From Sphingomicrobium flavum (GTDB lineage Bacteria; Pseudomonadota; Alphaproteobacteria; Sphingomonadales; Sphingomonadaceae), in contig NZ_CP102630.1 of NCBI RefSeq assembly GCF_024721605.1, positions 2,197,501-2,261,500 on the forward strand: DNA of 64,000 bases, given 5' to 3'. The notes beneath the pieces are model-generated. The model ran no database searches, was not told the DNA's origin, and was given only the letters and a program-made list of their open reading frames with translations. Both the position numbers and the translations under genes were made by a program. Of the stretch, positions 60,240 to 64,000 are shown piece by piece. Position 1 is the stretch's first letter. Every line of letters begins with the position of its first letter.

Positions 60240-60500
60240 ATGACGCACGTACCATCATTGGGTGAGTTGCATATGCGACATGACCCCGCTGGGCGGGGCT
60301 ACCATGCCGTGTATCGCGACCAGGAAGTCAATCATTGTCCCGGCTGCGGCCGGACGCAGTGGCTGGTCGGTCGGTTTTCGGCCGAATGCGCCTTCTGCTC
60401 GACGGCGCTGCCGTTGGCGGAAGCGCAGATCACCCTGGCGAAAACCGCGCCCGTCATCATGCACAAGAACCGGGACGCCCAGTCGGCCTTCGCCGCTTAG
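60240..60500 (+). CDS. small zinc-ribbon-like protein of unknown function
   Basis: An 86-residue protein with CPGCG near residue 33 and CAFC near 51, a likely four-cysteine zinc site. A YHAVYRDQEVNHCPGCGRTQ segment precedes it and the tail is Ala-rich. An AAGGAAAG ribosome site lies 6 bases before the ATG. I do not recognise a named family. A candidate CtrA box lies just upstream. The stop overlaps the convergent cyclophilin gene by 4 bp. Confidence 0.75.
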   Translation: MTHVPSLGELHMRHDPAGRGYHAVYRDQEVNHCPGCGRTQWLVGRFSAECAFCSTALPLAEAQITLAKTAPVIMHKNRDAQSAFAA

Positions 60501-61378
60501 TCTTCCAGTTTCTTGATCGGCACCTGCACCGAACAGATATCGGCCCCGGACGTCCCGCGCCCGTAATCGAGCCGGTGTCGCTGCAGATAGGCATATTCGG
60601 CAAAGCTTGCCGATCCTTCAGTCATCATCACGAACTTTTCCTGCTCGCCTTCGGGCAGCTGGTCCATCATGCGCACCGTCGCGATCGTGGCCGGCGACTG
60701 CCCTTCGGCATAGACGCTCATCGCACCGCTGCCGCGCGGGAGGGTGGACAGATGCTCGATCCCGTCGATCACCCGCCCGACCACTGCGAAATTGCGGTCG
60801 AGCCGCCGGGGCGGGGTGCCGATCGCGGCGAACAGTGTGTCACCGCTGCCCGTATCGGGATCGCCTTCTCGGGCAACGCCGACCGTGCCATAGCAATAGA
60901 CGGGTGAGACGCTGCCGTCGGCATGCAGGGCCACGGGCCAGCCATTCTCATAACCGGCAAGCTGCGAGAAGGGATCGGGGGAGCCGTGGGGCATGATCGT
61001 CACCGCGCTGCCCGGGCGGCTGAAATCGGCGGGCGGATTGTCGACGACACCGTCGGGTGCGGGCCTCGAATTATATTCCTCGCCCTCGCGAAAGCCCCAT
61101 TGCGCCACGAAATTGTCGACCACGCGATAGACGCTGGCGCCGTCCCAATAGCCAGCGCGCGCCAGCCGCTCGACATTGGCAGCATGGGTGGGGGCGAAGG
61201 CGGTATTGAGCTGGATCACGACCCGCTCGCCGCCCACCATCATCACCACCAATTCTCCGGCGGGAATGGTGGTCCAGGCGCTTTCGGGCGCTTCGTCGAG
61301 CACCGCATAGGGGCTGCGCACGGCGGGCGCCTCCTGCAGGGCCACGCTGGCGGCGATGGCGAAGATCGAGAATGACAT
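60497..61378 (-). CDS. exported cyclophilin-type peptidyl-prolyl isomerase
   Basis: A 293-residue protein with an N-terminal signal ([15 protein letters not shown]) and a cyclophilin fold: [40 protein letters not shown] and [10 protein letters not shown] in the active-site region. [14 protein letters not shown] lies near the middle of the second half. Its region around residues 105-210 is longer than in typical bacterial cyclophilins. It is the third prolyl isomerase of this window. It has no partner gene beside it. Confidence 0.86.
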   Translation of the reverse strand: MSFSIFAIAASVALQEAPAVRSPYAVLDEAPESAWTTIPAGELVVMMVGGERVVIQLNTAFAPTHAANVERLARAGYWDGASVYRVVDNFVAQWGFREGEEYNSRPAPDGVVDNPPADFSRPGSAVTIMPHGSPDPFSQLAGYENGWPVALHADGSVSPVYCYGTVGVAREGDPDTGSGDTLFAAIGTPPRRLDRNFAVVGRVIDGIEHLSTLPRGSGAMSVYAEGQSPATIATVRMMDQLPEGEQEKFVMMTEGSASFAEYAYLQRHRLDYGRGTSGADICSVQVPIKKLED

Positions 61379-61455
61379 GCGAACCCCCTTGGACTGATGG
61401 TGCCGGCACCTTGGCGGCTTGCCGGGGAAAGGCAAGGGGGGCTAGTGATGCTGCC

Positions 61456-62628
61456 ATGCATATTGCCACCTTGATGTTGCTGGGTTCGGGCGAACTCGGC
61501 CGGGAATTCGCCATCGCCGCCAAGCGGCTGGGCTGCAGGGTCATTGCCTGCGATCGTTATGAAGGCGCGCCTGCCATGCAGGTGGCGGATCAGGCCGAGG
61601 TCTTCTCGATGCTCGACGGGGCGGCGCTGCGCGCTGCGGTGGAGAAGCATCGACCCAATGCCATCGTGCCCGAAATCGAGGCGATCGACACCGACATGCT
61701 GGCGACATTGGAAGGCGAGGGCTGGCGCGTGGTGCCGACCGCGCGCGCGGCGCAGTTGACCATGAACCGCGACGGCATCCGCGAACTGGCGGCCGAAAAA
61801 CTGGGCTTGGAAACCAGCAAGTATCGTTTTGCCGAAAGCCGTGACGAGGCGGTTGCCGCCGCTGCGCACAGCGGTTTCCCCTGCGTGGTCAAACCGGTCA
61901 TGTCCTCCTCGGGCAAGGGGCAGAGCGTGGCGCATGACGAGGCCGGGCTTGGCGAAGCCTGGGACTATGCGGTCGCCAATATGCGCGGCGACCGGCCCCG
62001 CGTGATCGTCGAGGAATTCATTCGCTTCGACAGCGAGATCACGCTGCTGACGGTCGCGACCAAGGACGGCGTCCTCTTCTGCCCGCCCATCGGCCATGAA
62101 CAGGAAGGCGGCGATTATCGCACCAGCTGGCAGCCCGCCCTCTTGTCCGAAGCGACATTGCAATCCGCGCAGGAGCAAGCCGAAAAGGTGGTGGGCGAAC
62201 TGGGCGGCCACGGCCTGTTCGGGGTGGAATTCTTCATCGCGGGCGAGCGCGCCATCTTCTCCGAACTGTCACCGCGCCCGCACGATACCGGCATGGTCAC
62301 GCTGATCGGGCAGAAGCCTAATGAATTCGAACTGCATCTGCGCGCCATCCTCGGCCTGCCCATCCCCGCCATCGAACTTCCCGAAGGCGGCGCGGCGAGC
62401 GCGGTGATCCTGGCGGACCGGGAGAGCACCGATTTCGGCTTTGACGGCGTGGCGGAAGCGCTGGCCCAAGGCGATGCCGACGCCCCGGTCGATATTCGCA
62501 TCTTCGGCAAGCCCGATACCCGCCCCAACCGGCGCATGGGCGTGGCGCTGGCCCGCGACGTCAGCCCCGAAGCCGCGCGCGAACGAGCGCTGAAAGCGGC
62601 GGCCTGTGTGTCGATCCGCTACTCGTGA
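61456..62628 (+). CDS. purT: formate-dependent phosphoribosylglycinamide formyltransferase
   Basis: Third step of purine synthesis using formate and ATP in place of formyl-folate. It is 390 residues with the ATP-grasp fold: [20 protein letters not shown] at the N-terminus, and [15 protein letters not shown] near residue 150 as the ATP loop. [24 protein letters not shown] holds the metal-binding region. ATG at 61456 is the start; the frame is open upstream but unrelated. It is monocistronic. PurN, the folate form, is not in the window. Confidence 0.95.
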   Translation: MHIATLMLLGSGELGREFAIAAKRLGCRVIACDRYEGAPAMQVADQAEVFSMLDGAALRAAVEKHRPNAIVPEIEAIDTDMLATLEGEGWRVVPTARAAQLTMNRDGIRELAAEKLGLETSKYRFAESRDEAVAAAAHSGFPCVVKPVMSSSGKGQSVAHDEAGLGEAWDYAVANMRGDRPRVIVEEFIRFDSEITLLTVATKDGVLFCPPIGHEQEGGDYRTSWQPALLSEATLQSAQEQAEKVVGELGGHGLFGVEFFIAGERAIFSELSPRPHDTGMVTLIGQKPNEFELHLRAILGLPIPAIELPEGGAASAVILADRESTDFGFDGVAEALAQGDADAPVDIRIFGKPDTRPNRRMGVALARDVSPEAARERALKAAACVSIRYS

Positions 62629-62679
62629 AGGCAACCAAAATCCCTTACCCGCATTGAAAAGGCATAAGGAGAATATGCC

Positions 62680-63102
62680 ATGCTTCGCGCCATCACCCTC
62701 ATATCCGCCCCCTTGCTGCTGATTGCCTGCGGCGACGTGTCCGCGCCGACCAATGAGGATCGCACCCAGGTGCGCGGCGAAATGCAGGACGGGCTGTTCG
62801 AACTGAGTGACATGAACCGCGACATCGCGCTGCGCCGCGCGATCACCGGCACCGGCATCCGCTGCCAGCGGGTCGACGGTTCGGGCTATGTCGGGCGCTA
62901 CGACAATCTCGACCAATGGGCGGCCACCTGTGAAGACGGGCGCCAATGGGCAGTCTTCATCGCGGCCAGCGACGATGCGCAAGTGCGACTATGCGACGAT
63001 GTGGAGGGTGCAGGTCTTCCCGCCTGTACGGTGACCGACAAGGCTACCGGCATCTATTCAGAAGTGCAGGCCGCCGACCCCTCGGTCAACGAAGCGGGCT
63101 GA
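62680..63102 (+). CDS. hypothetical lipoprotein
   Basis: A 140-residue protein with a lipobox (ISAPLLLIACG, Cys17) followed by an acidic, Cys-containing domain. In the mature part, RCQRVDGSGYVG, NLDQWAATCEDGRQWAVFI and RLCDDVEGAGLPACTVTD hold four cysteines that could form disulfides. I do not recognise the family. It is likely a periplasmic or outer-membrane lipoprotein. A TAAGGAG ribosome site precedes the ATG. Confidence 0.72.
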   Translation: MLRAITLISAPLLLIACGDVSAPTNEDRTQVRGEMQDGLFELSDMNRDIALRRAITGTGIRCQRVDGSGYVGRYDNLDQWAATCEDGRQWAVFIAASDDAQVRLCDDVEGAGLPACTVTDKATGIYSEVQAADPSVNEAG

Positions 63103-63363
63103 TCAGTCGTCGCACTTGCGGGTGATCTTGAGCTCACCTGCCGCCGACATTTCCTTGATCTCGACGCACTTGCCGTCGCGCCGTTCTTCACGCCAGCTGC
63201 CATCGGCATTGGTCACGCGCTTGGCCTTGGGCACGCGCTGGCCATCGACGATTTCATAATCCCAGCTCTTGGGTGTCTTGGGCTGTGCCTGCAGGGCAGC
63301 AGCCGGAAGGGCCAGCGCAGTGACGCCAAGGGCGAGCATGGTGAAGGCGAATGTCCTATTCAT
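63103..63363 (-). CDS. hypothetical small exported protein
   Basis: An 86-residue protein with a signal peptide (FTMLALGVTALALPAAA, cleaved near 24-27). The basic mature part has a WDYEIVDGQRVPKAKRVTNA segment, a DGSWREERRDGKCVEIKE segment and a final RKCDD. Two cysteines could form one disulfide. No known family comes to mind. Its stop abuts the end of the hypothetical lipoprotein. A longer frame from 63402 is not supported. Confidence 0.68.
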   Translation of the reverse strand: MNRTFAFTMLALGVTALALPAAALQAQPKTPKSWDYEIVDGQRVPKAKRVTNADGSWREERRDGKCVEIKEMSAAGELKITRKCDD

Positions 63364-63409
63364 AACGAGTCGGAATATAAACCGTTGCCGATGAACGGCC
63401 AATGAAGAA

Positions 63410-63793
63410 CTAATCGGTTGAAATCAAAGGCGAATGCGAGGCTGCACCCTCTTCGCCGACGACAAATTGCGCTCCCGCCGTCAACCAGACATGCGCGGTG
63501 AGCTCACCCACCTGCTTGCCCCCGCCAAAATGCAGGCGCGTCTTGACCCCGCGCCTGGCCAGCATCGAGCGTGCCGCCAGCGCCTGCTCGTAGCATTGCG
63601 CCCTGATCGGCAGGCGCGAGGAGGCGGAGACGATGACGCGGCGAATTTCGGCGAGCATCTGTGGGCTGGCCTGTCGATCCCCGCGCGTGCGGCTGGCGAA
63701 ATGACGGCGCGCCGGGCGCAGCAGCACATCGGCGCGCGCGATAAGCAGCGCACTGGCCGCTTCGGCATAGAGCCAGAGCGGCGGCCGCCTCAT
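63410..63793 (-). CDS. lasso-peptide biosynthesis B2-type leader peptidase (transglutaminase-like)
   Basis: A 127-residue protein resembling the stand-alone B2 leader-peptidase of lasso-peptide pathways (PF13471 transglutaminase-like fold). Key blocks: IRAQCYEQALAARSMLARRG with the candidate catalytic Cys67, TRLHFGGGK, and GELTAHVWLTAGAQFVV with candidate His101. The usual third residue, an Asp some 12 positions on, is not evident (region VVGEEGAAS). No N-terminal RRE domain is present, so a separate B1/PqqD-like protein would be needed for leader binding. The ATG at 63793 overlaps the stop of the upstream, truncated gene (ATGA); a GTG at 63802 is an alternative. Assignment rests on motifs only. 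Confidence 0.8.
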   Translation of the reverse strand: MRRPPLWLYAEAASALLIARADVLLRPARRHFASRTRGDRQASPQMLAEIRRVIVSASSRLPIRAQCYEQALAARSMLARRGVKTRLHFGGGKQVGELTAHVWLTAGAQFVVGEEGAASHSPLISTD

Positions 63794-64000
63794 TCGCCCC
63801 ACCGCGCAAATTCCAGCGCCGCGACCGTACGGAGCAGGTCGAAGCGGTTGATCGTTTCGTCCTTGCCGGCCGTGTCGGGATCGAACGCCTCGACCGCAGC
63901 GATCAGCTTGCCCCGATTGATCGGGCCCGCATCGAAAGGCTGTTCGGCAATGACGAGCAGCTGATCGCGCTCGGCGGCGATGCGCATGCCCCAGTCGGCC
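63790..64000 (-). CDS. 3' end of a gene truncated by the window edge, possibly the lasso cyclase (asparagine-synthetase-like)
   Basis: The last 69 or so codons of a protein that begins beyond 64000. The visible C-terminus reads ADWGMRIAAERDQLLVIA, then a Gly/Asp-rich turn, then INRFDLLRTVAALEFARWGE. A closing LLRTVAALEFARW helix is compatible with asparagine-synthetase-like (lasso C) proteins, whose genes usually precede the B gene, but the segment is too short to be sure. It overlaps the B2-type gene by 4 bp (ATGA), so the two are translated together. Confidence 0.5.
   Translation of the reverse strand, partial: ADWGMRIAAERDQLLVIAEQPFDAGPINRGKLIAAVEAFDPDTAGKDETINRFDLLRTVAALEFARWGE

Overview
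The window looks like a chromosomal segment of an alphaproteobacterium of the order Sphingomonadales. GC is high, start/stop overlaps are dense, and the core genes (class II DAHP synthase with aroA/aroC, aa3 cytochrome oxidase genes with a CoxF-like mini-protein, DUF808-crcB, pyrE/pdxJ/acpS/lepB, Flp pilin) match that group. This is my reading of gene content; I ran no database search. I see no insertion sequence, prophage, integrase or CRISPR array.

Layout. 1-3.5 kb: the 3' part of an rRNA operon (spacer, 23S, 5S, initiator tRNA). 3.6-10.7 kb: tRNA hydroxylase trhO with a GST and a VOC protein, catalase-peroxidase katG, a ketopantoate reductase and an AGCS amino-acid symporter. 10.7-16.3 kb: histidine utilisation (hutG divergent from hutI-hutU-hutH) interrupted by an unannotated, inverted Flp-type pilin gene. 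16.3-23.2 kb: a secreted DUF2147 protein, two tandem paralogous alpha/beta hydrolases coupled to serS, DUF808-crcB, a degenerate M23 protein, DUF3616 and a flavin reductase. 23.2-27 kb: phenylalanine hydroxylase phhA and pterin dehydratase phhB, separated by a YadA-like trimeric autotransporter with 252-bp internal repeats; a leader with a terminator lies upstream of phhA. 27-29.9 kb: 3-oxoadipyl-CoA thiolase, paaD and a CPA2 antiporter, translationally coupled. 29.9-33.3 kb: an aro operon (DAHP synthase-aroA-aroC). 33.4-37.2 kb: DUF2721, a sugar MFS porter, tRNA-Ser(GGA), a zincin and ccmAB. 37.3-47.5 kb: a cytochrome c oxidase region read leftward (ctaC-ctaD, then ctaB-small ORF-ctaG-ctaE-DUF983-SURF1-methyltransferase), interrupted by a four-gene insert that includes a membrane-anchored winged-helix regulator. 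47.7-52.5 kb: pyrE, a serine hydrolase lipoprotein, pdxJ, acpS, lepB and an AI-2E family permease, all coupled. 52.5-57 kb: envelope genes (FKBP isomerase, rpsU, two L,D-transpeptidase-type proteins, two PilZ proteins, tesA). 57-63.4 kb: an ABC exporter of the YbbA/YbbP type, a zinc-ribbon mini-protein, a periplasmic cyclophilin, purT and two small exported proteins. 63.4-64 kb: a stand-alone lasso-peptide B2-type leader peptidase, coupled to the tail of a gene that runs off the window.

Metabolic logic. Several parts converge on amino-acid catabolism: histidine to glutamate (hut), phenylalanine to tyrosine (phhA with its cofactor-recycling partner phhB), and fragments of the phenylacetate/3-oxoadipate route (thiolase, paaD). 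The cox region builds the terminal oxidase together with its haem (ctaB), copper (ctaG) and SURF1 assembly factors. The best candidates for something not routinely annotated are the lasso-type maturation genes at the right edge, the phhA leader, the lone pilin inside hut, and the membrane winged-helix regulator inserted in the cox locus.
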